This document shows, piece after piece, positions 8,833 to 17,376 of a stretch of 64,000 nucleotides of DNA. Within the stretch, counting starts at the first letter, position 1; every line of letters begins with the position of its first letter. The notes beneath the pieces are model-generated. The model was not told the origin of the DNA. It ran no database searches and saw only the letters and a list, made by a program, of their open reading frames with translations. Location of the stretch: the NCBI RefSeq assembly GCF_006546735.2, contig NZ_VICD02000007.1:18586-82585 (forward strand). The letters are read 5' to 3'. The position numbers were made by a program, and so were the translations under genes. Source of the stretch: Marilutibacter maris. GTDB lineage: Bacteria; Pseudomonadota; Gammaproteobacteria; Xanthomonadales; Xanthomonadaceae.

Positions 8833-9575
8833 AGGAGGCGCAGACCAGCACCCGCTTGGTACTTCCTTACGGCGACAGTCGAATTCGCTGTGAGGTTCGG
8901 CGTTCGAAGCAACGCGTGAAGCGCAGCGTCGCCATCCATGTCGAACCGGACGGACGCGTGGTGGTCGATGCCCCCCTGCAGGCGGCCGACCCTGACATCC
9001 GCTTGGCAATAACGCGCCGATTGGCTTGGATCCACCGACGGATGGTGGAAGTCGAAAATCGCCAGATGGTGCTCACCCCGCGCGAGTACGTCAGCGGAGA
9101 GACCGCGGTTTACCTGGGCCGCCGCTATCGCCTTAAGGTCGTAAGCACCCAAGGCGGAAACCAGGTTCGCCTTCGGGGCGGCTACCTGGAGGTGGCCGTG
9201 AGCAACAGGTCTCCGGAGACCGTAAGACACGAACTGGAGCAGTGGTTCCAAGCCAGGGCAAAAGAGTTCCTGCCGCGACGTCTGGCGATGATGTCAGAGC
9301 GCCTGAAATGGGTGAAGGCGATTCCACCGCTGTCGATCAGGCGCATGAGCAGGCAGTGGGGTAGTTGTTCTCCCCAAGGACGCATTGCCCTCAACGCGGG
9401 CTTAGTGCGCGTGCCTCGAGAATGCATCGACTATGTGCTGCTCCATGAGCTGATCCATCTCAGGGAGCACAACCACGGCCCAGCGTTCTATCGAATCCTC
9501 GACCGGCACCTTCCCGACTGGAAACGAACCAAGGCGCGGCTGGACGCACTGGCTGACTTGGCACTCGCTAGGTAG
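8829..9575 (+). CDS. YgjP-like (SprT-type) zinc metallopeptidase linked to type I RM
   Basis: 248 residues, start overlapping the hsdR stop (ATGA). The C-terminal half has the zinc-protease core HELIHLREHNHGP (about residues 205-217), in which two histidines and a later histidine bind zinc and the glutamate is catalytic. It is preceded by RRMSRQWGSCSPQGRIALN, a stretch typical of the YgjP/DUF45 family. Genes of this family often end type I RM operons. Their substrate is not established; removing stalled or misassembled restriction complexes is one possibility, but that is a guess. Tight translational coupling implies a role with HsdR. Confidence 0.85.
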   Translation: MKEAQTSTRLVLPYGDSRIRCEVRRSKQRVKRSVAIHVEPDGRVVVDAPLQAADPDIRLAITRRLAWIHRRMVEVENRQMVLTPREYVSGETAVYLGRRYRLKVVSTQGGNQVRLRGGYLEVAVSNRSPETVRHELEQWFQARAKEFLPRRLAMMSERLKWVKAIPPLSIRRMSRQWGSCSPQGRIALNAGLVRVPRECIDYVLLHELIHLREHNHGPAFYRILDRHLPDWKRTKARLDALADLALAR

Positions 9576-9960
9576 CCGGACGGACCGCTCTATAGTCGAA
9601 TTCTTGGGTCGGACAGCCCCCTTCCCTACCCTCGATAAATCCACCTAATCCCCTGCCCTATCGATGTTCGCTTCCGGCCAAAGCGGCCTACGATCACGGC
9701 GCCGGTATCGTTTACTCGGCGCCCCAACGGCTAGCTGTTGCTGAGCGATTTCAGGTCAGCGACGAACTGCTCGGGGTGCGGTGGGTGTGGTAGACCATGA
9801 CCAACGGGGGCATCCTCCGCCGCGCGAGGAAATCGCCCGGCGCGCGCCGCAATGACAACGTGTACGTACGGGCCACGTGGAGATTCCGGGCGACCCTGGT
9901 GATCGTGAGGCGACAGGCTTCGGCTGGCCGGACCCGCGCGCACAGCAGACAATGGTCGCC
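9576..9960. other. Intergenic stretch between RM operon and CDF gene
   Basis: About 385 bp with no convincing gene. On the minus strand an open frame ends at 9731 with HPEQFVADLKSLSNS, which reads like a real protein tail, but nothing upstream supports a gene, so it may be a remnant. I see no terminator hairpin with a T-tract. The defence island appears to end here and the copper island to begin. Confidence 0.4.
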
Positions 9961-10882
9961 ATGAAACCCCGCGACAGACCGGCCGAAGCCACGCCGGACC
10001 TGAGGAAATACGCCTGGCTGGCCATCGTGACCGCGGTGCTGACGGTGCTGCTCAAGGGCAGCGCCTGGGCGATCACCGGCTCGGTGGGCCTGCTGTCGGA
10101 CGCCGCCGAATCGATGGTCAACCTGGTGGCCGCCATCGTCGCCCTGGTCTCGCTGACCATCGCCGCCCGGCCGGCCGACGACGACCACCACTTCGGCCAC
10201 AGCAAGGCGGAGTATTTCTCCGCCGCGCTGGAAGGGATCATGATCTTCGTCGCCGCGGCCTCGATCATCTACCTGGGCATCGATCGCCTGCTCAACCCCC
10301 GGCCGCTGGGATCGCTCGGCATCGGCCTCGCCGTTTCGATCATGGCCGCCGTCCTCAACGGCATCGTCGGGCGGATCCTGATCAAGGTCGGCACGCGCCA
10401 CCGCTCCATCACCCTGCGCGCCGACGGCAAGCACCTGATGGCCGACGTGTACACCTCGGTCGGGGTCGTGGTGGGCCTGGGGTTGGCGTGGCTGACAGGC
10501 TGGAACTGGCTGGATCCGGTGATCGCGATCCTGGTGGGCGTGAACATCCTGGTTTGTCGGCTACCGGCTGATGTCCGAATCCGCCTCCGGCCTGATGGAC
10601 GCGACCCTGTCCCCCGAGGACAACGCCCGGATCCAGGCCATCCTGGACGCGCACGCCGAACCGGGCCGGAGCGAATTCCACGCCGTGCGCACGCGCGAGT
10701 CCGGGGCCCGCCAGTTCATGGAGATGCACATGCTGGTGCCCGGCGACTGGACGGTGCTGCGCGGGCATGACGCCATGGAAGACCTGGTGGAGAAGATCGT
10801 GGCGGAGTTTCCCGCCATGCGCGTGACCGGGCACCTGGAACCGGTCTCCGATCCCCGCAGCTACGAAGACATGGCCCTGTAG
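9961..10882 (+). pseudogene. Cation diffusion facilitator transporter, frameshifted
   Basis: CDF proteins exchange Zn, Fe, Co or similar cations for protons across the inner membrane. The N-terminal part (ATG 9961) has the membrane domain: SDAAESMVN with the TM2 aspartate and HLMADVYTS with the TM5 His/Asp metal site. The frame breaks near 10552-10560, where NILV reads into CRLPADV; one frame over, GYRLMSESASGLMD continues with the cytoplasmic domain to the stop at 10882. Together the two parts make one normal-length CDF protein of about 300 residues. The break sits near GGTTTG, so either a real loss-of-function mutation or a sequencing error is possible. Confidence 0.8.
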
Positions 10883-10948
10883 CCGAAAAGCGGGAGGCGA
10901 CGTTGGGTCAGGCAGGCGACGAAGACCCGCGGCTCGATCCCCCGTGCG

Positions 10949-10977
10949 TTGTCACTGTATTCATCCGGAGTTTATAT
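10949..10977 (+). promoter_or_regulatory. Probable sigma-70 promoter of the copLAB operon
   Basis: TTGTCA, 17 bp, TTATAT: good -35 and -10 hexamers at ideal spacing, ending 20 bp before the copL ATG at 10998. A second TATACT lies at 10985. In Xanthomonas the copLAB promoter is copper-inducible and needs CopL; I see no CopRS two-component genes here. Confidence 0.5.
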
Positions 10978-10997
10978 CCGCACGTATACTAAGGCGC

Positions 10998-11414
10998 ATG
11001 CCTTTCCGCGCGCTCCTGATGCGGTTGTTCCTGGTCGTTGCCTTGCTCGCCAACGGTCCGGGCATCGCTGGCGCGTCCATGCACATGGAGCACGTGCGCG
11101 ACTCCGCCGGTGACGTCACCTCGGCACCGACAGCAGCCGAGGCCATGGCGGCCTGCCATGGAGGAGCAGCGGCTGCTACGGGGGCCAATGAACACCATCA
11201 CCCCCAGGCCACTGACGAGGCCGGAGCGGTATCGCCGTGGGACGACTGCTGTGAGGCGGGTAATTGCTGCCCCTGCATGCACCATTGCGCAGCGGCGCTC
11301 GCCGGGTCGGCACTCGCCGATTTCACCATCCGGTACCGGCACACCGCCGAACCGTTCCTGTCGGTGCACGCGTCCGCGGCCCTGACCAATCTCTTCCGAC
11401 CTCCGATCGGCTAA
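10998..11414 (+). CDS. copL: CopL family copper-responsive regulatory protein
   Basis: 138 residues with an N-terminal hydrophobic signal (LLMRLFLVVALLANG), so probably exported. Metal ligands are plentiful: HMEH, CHGG, NEHHH, and a cluster DDCCEAGNCCPCMHHC near residue 80-95. In Xanthomonas, copL lies just before copA and copB and is required for copper-induced expression of the operon. The order here (copL, then copA 104 bp later, then copB) is the same. ATG 10998 was chosen because the upstream extension would precede the promoter. How CopL signals is not known, but the identification by context and cysteine pattern is good. Confidence 0.82.
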   Translation: MPFRALLMRLFLVVALLANGPGIAGASMHMEHVRDSAGDVTSAPTAAEAMAACHGGAAAATGANEHHHPQATDEAGAVSPWDDCCEAGNCCPCMHHCAAALAGSALADFTIRYRHTAEPFLSVHASAALTNLFRPPIG

Positions 11415-11517
11415 GTGTCCCTGCGCGCCTTCCGAGGCGCTGATGGATCCTGTCCGCTGCTCCGCACTGACAGGGTAACGCTCGTCCCGCGAGCCTTCGA
11501 CCTTTCCCGGAGTTCCC

Positions 11518-13371
11518 ATGTCATCCGATTCTTTCGGCCGTGCCGAGGGGCTGTCTGCCCCGTCGCGCCGCCGCTTCGTCCAGGGCCTTGCTGTTGGCGG
11601 GGCCGTCGCAACCTTGGGCCTGTGGCCCCGTTCCAGCTGGGCCGTCAAGGCCGAGGGCCTGCCCAACGTGCTCTCGGGCACCGAATTCGACCTGACCATC
11701 GGCGAGACGCCGATGAACTTCACCGGCGCCACGCGCCCCGCGATCACAGTCAACGGATCGATTCCCGCACCCTTGCTGCGCTGGCGGGAAGGCACCACCG
11801 TCAACCTGCGGGTCCGCAATGCCCTGCCCCGCGGCTCGATCCATGGCGAGCAGGCGTCGATCCACTGGCACGGCATCCTGCTGCCGGCCGACATGGACGG
11901 CGTGCCCGGGCTGAGCTTCAACGGCATCAACCGTGGCGAGACCTACCAGTACCGCTTCAACGTCGTGCAGGGCGGCACCTACTGGTACCACAGCCATTCC
12001 GGCTTCCAGGAGCAGGCCGGTCTCTACGGGCCAGTGGTGATCGAGCCGCTGGAACCCGAGCCCTTCGCCTATGACCGCGATTACGTGGTCATGCTCAGCG
12101 ACTGGACCGACCTCGATCCGAAGCGCCTGTTCGCCAGGCTCAAGAAGCGGTCTGACTTCGACAACTTCTCCAAGCAGACGGTCGGCGACTTCTTCGACGA
12201 CGTGAAGCAGCACGGCCTGGCCGCTACGGTCGAGGACCGCAAGATGTGGGGCCAGATGCGGATGACGCCGACCGACCTGTCGGACGTCAACGGCAACACC
12301 TATACCTTCCTCATGAACGGCACGACCTCGCTCGGCAACTGGACCGGGCTGTTCCGGTCGGGCGAGAAGGTCCGCCTCCGTTTCATCAACGGGTCGGCAA
12401 TGACGTACTTCGATGTGCGCATCCCGGGCCTGAAGATGACGGTGGTCGCGGCCGATGGACAGTACGTCCGCCCGGTCACGGTCGATGAGTTCCGCATCGC
12501 CACCGCTGAAACGTTCGACGTCATTGTCGAGCCGACCGGGCAGGATGCGTTCACCATTTTTGCCCAGGACAGCGGCCGCACGGGATACATCAGCGGAACA
12601 CTCGCCGTCAGGGAAGGCTTGCGGGCGCCGGTGCCGGACGTCGACCCCAAGCCACTCCTCACCATGGACGACATGGGCCACGGCGGGATGGGTGGCGGCG
12701 GTCACGACATGTCTTCGATGTCGCACGGTGCGATGGCCGGCGGTGCCATGGCCGGAATGGACCACAGCGGTCACGACATGTCGTCGATGGGAGCAGGCAC
12801 GGCCGCCGGAGGGAGCATGGCCGGGATGGACCACGGTGCCGGCGGGATGCAGGAGCATCCAGCCACCGAAACCGGCAACCCGCTGGTCGACATGCAGACG
12901 ATGGCCCCTGTGCCGAGACTCGATGATCCGGGCATTGGCTTACGCGACAACGGCCGACGCGTACTGACCTACGGCGATCTGCGCAGCACGTTCCCCGACC
13001 CCGACGGGCGCGCGCCCGGCCGCACGGTCGAGCTGCACCTGACCGGTCACATGGAGCGCTTTGCATGGTCGTTCGATGGAGTGAAGTTCGCTGACGCCGA
13101 ACCCCTGCGTCTGAAGTACGGCGAGCGCATGCGAGTCGTCTTGGTCAACGACACGATGATGTCGCACCCGATCCATCTGCACGGCATGTGGAGCGACCTC
13201 GAGGACGAGTCCGGCAACTTCATGGTGCGCAAGCACACCATCGACATGCCGCCTGGTACGAAGCGGGCCTTTCGCGTGCGCGCCGACGCGCTGGGTCGCT
13301 GGGCGTTCCATTGCCACCTGCTTTACCACATGGAAGCCGGCATGTTCCGCGAAGTGCGGGTGGAGGAATGA
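11518..13371 (+). CDS. copA: Periplasmic multicopper oxidase CopA
   Basis: 617 residues. CopA oxidises Cu(I) to less toxic Cu(II) in the periplasm and binds copper. A twin-arginine signal (SRRRFVQGLAVGG) shows folded export. The four copper-binding motifs are present: HWHG (ILLPADMDGVPG follows), YWYHSHS, HPIHLHG and HCHLLYHMEAGM. Between the second and third cupredoxin domains (about 385-450) is a Met/His/Gly-rich stretch (HDMSSMSHGAMAGG and repeats), the copper-storing segment typical of CopA. The stop overlaps the copB start by ATGA, giving tight co-expression. Confidence 0.96.
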   Translation: MSSDSFGRAEGLSAPSRRRFVQGLAVGGAVATLGLWPRSSWAVKAEGLPNVLSGTEFDLTIGETPMNFTGATRPAITVNGSIPAPLLRWREGTTVNLRVRNALPRGSIHGEQASIHWHGILLPADMDGVPGLSFNGINRGETYQYRFNVVQGGTYWYHSHSGFQEQAGLYGPVVIEPLEPEPFAYDRDYVVMLSDWTDLDPKRLFARLKKRSDFDNFSKQTVGDFFDDVKQHGLAATVEDRKMWGQMRMTPTDLSDVNGNTYTFLMNGTTSLGNWTGLFRSGEKVRLRFINGSAMTYFDVRIPGLKMTVVAADGQYVRPVTVDEFRIATAETFDVIVEPTGQDAFTIFAQDSGRTGYISGTLAVREGLRAPVPDVDPKPLLTMDDMGHGGMGGGGHDMSSMSHGAMAGGAMAGMDHSGHDMSSMGAGTAAGGSMAGMDHGAGGMQEHPATETGNPLVDMQTMAPVPRLDDPGIGLRDNGRRVLTYGDLRSTFPDPDGRAPGRTVELHLTGHMERFAWSFDGVKFADAEPLRLKYGERMRVVLVNDTMMSHPIHLHGMWSDLEDESGNFMVRKHTIDMPPGTKRAFRVRADALGRWAFHCHLLYHMEAGMFREVRVEE

Positions 13372-14540
13372 ACGCCATGAGCCGTTCCAATCGTCACTCC
13401 CTAGCCATCGGCCTGACGTCCGTACTCGTTCTTGCAACTGGTTGCGCCCCGGCGTGGGCGCAGGAGACGGACCACGCCGCACACCATCCGGCAGCCAAGC
13501 CGGCTGCGTCACCATCGTCGCCAAGGCCCGCGGATCCGCACGCCGGCCATCTGCCGACTTCACCGGACAAGAGTTCCGACGATCACGGGACGATGAACCA
13601 CGGGAACATGCGGCACGGAGCTGCGAATCCTGCCGACAGCGAACACACCGGGATGGACCACTCCACGATGGACCACTCCACGATGGATCACTCCGGGATG
13701 GATCACTCCGGGATGGATCACTCCGGAATGGATCACTCCGGCATGGATCACTCGGGCATGGATCACGCTTCCATGGGCCATCAACCTGGTGTCAGCGAGG
13801 ACCTGCCGCCGACGGCCGAGCCGCGCGAGCCAATCCCGGTTGTCACGCCGACAGATCGGGCTGCGGCGTTCCCGGACCTCGACGAGCACCTGATGCATGG
13901 TGAATCGATCAATTCCTACTGGGCGCTTGACCGGCTAGAGGCGTGGGACGCGGACGAGGACGGCACCGGCATGGCCTGGGAAGCACAAGGCTGGGTGGGT
14001 TCCGACTTGAACCGGCTCTGGCTGCGCAGCGAGGGCGAGCGTGCAGGTGGATCCACCGAGTCGGCGGATGTGGAAGTGCTGTACGGCCGAGCGATCGCCC
14101 GATGGTGGGACGCAGTCGCCGGTGTCCGCCATGACTTCGCCTTCGGCGGCGGGCCGTCGCGCACCTATGCCGCGCTCGGTGTGATCGGTCTTGCGCCGTA
14201 CAAATTCGAAGTCTCCGCGACGGCCTACCTAGGCGAGTCCGGTCAGCTCGGGGTAGGTGCGGAAGCCGAATACGAAATGCTGTTCACCAACCGGCTGATC
14301 GGCCAGTGGCTGGTCGAAGGCGAGGCCTGGAGCAAGGACGATCCGGCGGTGGGAATCGGCAGTGGGCTGAGCAAGGTCGAAGCCGGTTTCCGGCTGCGCT
14401 ACGAGTTCCATCGACAGTTCGCGCCGTATGTCGGCGTGGTCTGGGAGCGTGCCTACGGCGGAACCGCAGACTTCCGTCGCGCGGAGTCCGGTGATGTCGA
14501 CGACACCCGTATCGTGGCGGGCGTGAGGATCTGGTTCTGA
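13368..14540 (+). CDS. copB: Copper resistance outer-membrane protein CopB
   Basis: 390 residues with a signal peptide ending near AWAQ. CopB is an outer-membrane beta-barrel that binds or helps exclude copper. After the signal comes a His/Met-rich segment with about ten tandem MDHSGM-type pentapeptides (nucleotides about 13650-13785, 15-bp units). The rest (about residues 150-390) is barrel-like, with alternating aromatic strands, and ends VAGVRIWF with a C-terminal phenylalanine as barrel proteins do. ATGA overlap with copA. The number of pentapeptide units may vary between strains by repeat slippage. Confidence 0.93.
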   Translation: MNAMSRSNRHSLAIGLTSVLVLATGCAPAWAQETDHAAHHPAAKPAASPSSPRPADPHAGHLPTSPDKSSDDHGTMNHGNMRHGAANPADSEHTGMDHSTMDHSTMDHSGMDHSGMDHSGMDHSGMDHSGMDHASMGHQPGVSEDLPPTAEPREPIPVVTPTDRAAAFPDLDEHLMHGESINSYWALDRLEAWDADEDGTGMAWEAQGWVGSDLNRLWLRSEGERAGGSTESADVEVLYGRAIARWWDAVAGVRHDFAFGGGPSRTYAALGVIGLAPYKFEVSATAYLGESGQLGVGAEAEYEMLFTNRLIGQWLVEGEAWSKDDPAVGIGSGLSKVEAGFRLRYEFHRQFAPYVGVVWERAYGGTADFRRAESGDVDDTRIVAGVRIWF

Positions 14541-14553
14541 TCGGAGTACTCGT

Positions 14554-15324
14554 ATGCAACCGAAGACTCGCAAGCGTGTTTGGCTGATCGGAGTTCCCCT
14601 GGTTGCCGCAGTGGGCGCGGCGGGCTTTATCTGGGGCGGCGTATACAACGTCGCCGCGGATGACATGCACACCAGGCCCGTGCACTTTGTGCTCGAGACC
14701 GCACGCGAGCGCTCCATCCTAGCGCGTGCGGGAAGGTTGGACGTCCCGCCGGGCCTGGACGATCCAGCGAGAATCGTGCAGGGCGCGGGCAACTACGCAG
14801 CGATGTGCGCCGGGTGCCACCTGGCTCCATCGATGGCCGAAACAGAGATGAGCCAAGGCCTGTATCCAGCCCCGCCCAACCTCAGCCAGTACGGGGTCGA
14901 TGCGCCAAAAGCGTTCTGGGTGATCAAGCACGGGATCAAAGCAAGCGGCATGCCCGCCTGGGGCAAGAACATGGAGGACGAGTACATATGGAACATGGCC
15001 GCGTTCCTGCAGGTGCTGCCCACGCTCGACGCGGCTGCATACAGGGAACTGGTCGACAGCAGCGAAGGCCACGCGCATGGCGGCGGCGAGACACACGACG
15101 ACGACCATGGCGAGGCGGCGACGGAGGATCACCCTGCCCAGCCCACAGCTGGGAGCGACGCGATGCCGCACGCGCAGTCGCCGGGTATGGACGATGACCA
15201 CGGAACGCGTGTCACCGACACAGAAGTCCGCGCGGTAGAGCATCGCCATGCCGACGGCAAAGTGCAGTCTCCACCTTCACCCCGTATGACCGAGGCCGAA
15301 GACGGCCCTGCGCACACTCACTGA
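14554..15324 (+). CDS. Membrane-anchored c-type cytochrome with His-rich tail
   Basis: 256 residues, 13 bp after copB. An N-terminal membrane anchor (VWLIGVPLVAAVGAAGFIW) is followed by one cytochrome c domain with the haem motif CAGCH and a distal methionine probably in GMPAWG. The C-terminal ~90 residues are disordered and rich in His/Asp (HAHGGGETHDDDHGE), suggesting metal binding. In a copper operon it could accept electrons from CopA-mediated Cu(I) oxidation, but that is inference. The fold and haem site are clear. Confidence 0.85.
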   Translation: MQPKTRKRVWLIGVPLVAAVGAAGFIWGGVYNVAADDMHTRPVHFVLETARERSILARAGRLDVPPGLDDPARIVQGAGNYAAMCAGCHLAPSMAETEMSQGLYPAPPNLSQYGVDAPKAFWVIKHGIKASGMPAWGKNMEDEYIWNMAAFLQVLPTLDAAAYRELVDSSEGHAHGGGETHDDDHGEAATEDHPAQPTAGSDAMPHAQSPGMDDDHGTRVTDTEVRAVEHRHADGKVQSPPSPRMTEAEDGPAHTH

Positions 15325-15341
15325 AAACCTGGAGTTAGACA

Positions 15342-15851
15342 ATGAATGCAACAGCAATTTCGTCTGGCCTCGCGCTGATGCTCGCAATGGTGTCGCCCGC
15401 AATGGCGCAGACGGCACAGTCGCATACACATCACCCCGCCGCTGCGGCAGCGGCGGACGTAGACGTGCCGGCCGCCGCGGAGGCCGCCGTCGACGTGGCG
15501 GAGCGGTTCAACACCGCCCTGTCCAACGGCGACCTGGCCACGGTCGGATCCCTGCTCGCTGCCGACGTCCTCATCCTCGAGTCCGGGGGGGCCGAGCGCA
15601 GCCGCGAGGAATATCTGGGCCATCACGCCGTCAGCGATGCGGCGTTCCTCAAGGGCGCCCATCGCCAGTTGCTCCGTCAACGCGCACGGGTCGCAGGCGA
15701 GTTCGCGTGGGTCGGCACCGAAAGCGAGCTGCACGCCCAGAAGGACGGCAAGCCGCTGACCGTCCAGAGCACCGAGACGATGGTGCTGAAGCAGACCGCC
15801 GATGGCTGGCGGATCGTCCACATCCACTGGTCCTCGCGGACCAAGCGCTGA
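15342..15851 (+). CDS. Exported NTF2-like (DUF4440) protein
   Basis: 169 residues with a signal peptide (ALMLAMVSPAMAQ). After an Ala/His-rich linker the domain AAVDVAERFNTALSNGDLATVGSLLAADVLILESGG starts a SnoaL/DUF4440-type cone fold, ending GWRIVHIHWSS. Such domains bind small ligands; copper-operon members have no established function. It lies 17 bp after the cytochrome and 14 bp before the DUF411 gene, so it belongs to the same transcript. Confidence 0.75.
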   Translation: MNATAISSGLALMLAMVSPAMAQTAQSHTHHPAAAAAADVDVPAAAEAAVDVAERFNTALSNGDLATVGSLLAADVLILESGGAERSREEYLGHHAVSDAAFLKGAHRQLLRQRARVAGEFAWVGTESELHAQKDGKPLTVQSTETMVLKQTADGWRIVHIHWSSRTKR

Positions 15852-15865
15852 GCGGAGAACCAGAA

Positions 15866-16390
15866 ATGAAAACCTGCAGATTGAACCGACTGGCGTGGGC
15901 GGCTTTTGCGGTCGCCGGCCTGGGTGCCTGCACCCAGGCGGCTACACCCGCGCAATCCACCATCGCGCCCACAGCGCAGGTCGCCCCGAAAACGGCCGAC
16001 GCGACTCCCGCTACCCTGCCACGCATGACGGTCCACAAGACCCCGACCTGCGGGTGCTGCGGTAGCTGGATCGACCACGTGAAAAAGGCGGGCTTCGCCG
16101 TGGATGTGCATGACATGGATGACCTGGGGCCGGTCAAGGAGCGCCTGGGTGTCCCCTATGCAAAGGGCTCCTGCCACACGGCCGAGGTCGGCGGATACGT
16201 CATCGAAGGCCATGTCCCGGCCGAGGACATCAAGCGCCTCCTCGAAGAAAAGCCGGACGCACGCGGCCTGGTCCTGCCCGGAATGCCGCTCGGTTCGCCG
16301 GGCATGGAGGTCCCGGAAGGACGCCAGCAGCCGTATACGGTCGAGCTGGTCCATCACGACGGAACCACCGAACCCTTCGCACAGCATTGA
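15866..16390 (+). CDS. DUF411 periplasmic metal-binding protein
   Basis: 174 residues. A lipoprotein-like or cleavable signal (AAFAVAGLGACTQA; the cysteine fits a lipobox) precedes the DUF411 domain: VHKTPTCGCCGSWIDHVKKAGF, then GSCHTAEVGGYVIEGHVP and a conserved LPGMPLGSPGME end. The CGCC pair and the SCHT cysteine are probable copper ligands. DUF411 proteins occur in copper and silver resistance operons. The neighbours here support a periplasmic copper-carrier role; the exact job is not established. Confidence 0.82.
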   Translation: MKTCRLNRLAWAAFAVAGLGACTQAATPAQSTIAPTAQVAPKTADATPATLPRMTVHKTPTCGCCGSWIDHVKKAGFAVDVHDMDDLGPVKERLGVPYAKGSCHTAEVGGYVIEGHVPAEDIKRLLEEKPDARGLVLPGMPLGSPGMEVPEGRQQPYTVELVHHDGTTEPFAQH

Positions 16391-16460
16391 TCCGCAAGAG
16401 CAACAGGGGGCGGTGTTGCGGGCGCGCCGATTCTCGTCCGCGATGAAGCAGGAGATCCAC

Positions 16461-16811
16461 ATGACTCACCATTCCGAAGACCACCGGTCTCAGGCCATGA
16501 ACGAGTGCATCGACAACTGCACGCAATGCCACGCGATCTGCCTGGAGACCATCAACTATTGCCTGGGCAAAGGCGGTGCCCACGCAGCACCGGAGCACAT
16601 CGCCCTGCTGGCGACGTGTGCCGATATCTGCGCCACCAGCGCCGACGCGACGCTGCGTGGCGCCAGCGTTCACTCCGTCGTTTGCGGTGCCTGCGCGGAG
16701 ATCTGCCGCCAGTGTGCCGATGCATGCGATGCCATGAACGACCCCGAGATGACGCGCTGCGCCGATGCCTGTCGCCGCTGCGCGGAAAGCTGTAGTGCCA
16801 TGGCAGCCTGA
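16461..16811 (+). CDS. Four-helix-bundle copper storage protein (Csp-like)
   Basis: 116 residues from the ATG at 16461 (GGAG site just upstream; 16443 is a possible earlier ATG). Sixteen cysteines are spaced every three or four residues along the helices (CIDNCTQCHAIC, CADIC, CGACAEICRQCADAC, CADACRRCAESC), the pattern of Csp proteins, which store many Cu(I) ions inside a four-helix bundle. There is no signal peptide, so it should act in the cytosol like Csp3. A terminator-like hairpin follows. Confidence 0.88.
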   Translation: MTHHSEDHRSQAMNECIDNCTQCHAICLETINYCLGKGGAHAAPEHIALLATCADICATSADATLRGASVHSVVCGACAEICRQCADACDAMNDPEMTRCADACRRCAESCSAMAA

Positions 16812-16819
16812 TGCGTCGG

Positions 16820-16845
16820 GGATCCCGCCGTAACCAGCGGGATCC
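16820..16845 (+). terminator. Hairpin after the copLAB-Csp operon
   Basis: Perfect 9-bp stem GGATCCCGC / GCGGGATCC with an 8-base loop, 9 bp after the Csp stop. There is no T-tract, so it may be a weak or Rho-assisted terminator, or an mRNA-stabilising hairpin. Confidence 0.5.
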
Positions 16846-16982
16846 TCACTTCGCGAAACCACAAGCATCAAGAGTCGACGAACCGTCGTTTCACTGACAA
16901 GCAGGCAGCCAACGCTGTCGGGTCCACCACTGCACGGCCCCAGGAACGGGACCTTGCATCACACTCGCAAAGAGGACAATCC

Positions 16983-17366
16983 ATGAAGTCGTCAAACCTT
17001 TCCCAATCCTTCGCGCTCGTCCTGGCGATCGCTGCAGGGCAGTTCTCGCTGCAGATCGCGCATGCCCACGCTGCGCTGCAGCAGTCCACACCGGCGGCAG
17101 ATGCGGTGGTGGCCTCTCCAGGCCAGATCGATCTCGTGTTCAACGAAACACTGATTCCGCGGGCGTCGCGTCTCAAGTTGCTCATGAAGCACGGCAGCTC
17201 CGCCATGCCGATCGAGAACTTCACCACCGAGATCGTCAACAACGGAAAGACCCTGCGCGCCAGGTTGACTGGTCCGCTTGCTCCGGGCGTCTACACCGTG
17301 GAGTACCGCGCGGTCGGTGGTGACAACCACCCCATGCCGGGCAGCTTCAGCTTCACGGTGCGCTGA
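16983..17366 (+). CDS. copC: Copper-binding periplasmic protein CopC
   Basis: 127 residues. A signal peptide ends at AHA, so the mature protein begins HAALQQSTP, with the N-terminal histidine that forms the copper brace in CopC proteins. The cupredoxin-like fold is typical: FNETLIPRASRL, PGVYTVEYRAVGGDNHPMPGSFSFTV. The C-terminal DNHPMPG motif supplies the second histidine. It hands copper to CopD, whose gene follows 10 bp later. Confidence 0.92.
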   Translation: MKSSNLSQSFALVLAIAAGQFSLQIAHAHAALQQSTPAADAVVASPGQIDLVFNETLIPRASRLKLLMKHGSSAMPIENFTTEIVNNGKTLRARLTGPLAPGVYTVEYRAVGGDNHPMPGSFSFTVR

Positions 17367-17376
17367 GGAGTCGCGA

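Noticed and set aside
9731..9952. 73-codon minus-strand frame ending HPEQFVADLKSLSNS
   Set aside because: The tail looks protein-like, but the rest does not and no start or neighbour supports it; mentioned only as a possible remnant.
11521..12858. Minus-strand open frame opposite copA
   Set aside because: Antisense shadow of the multicopper oxidase; no recognisable motifs.
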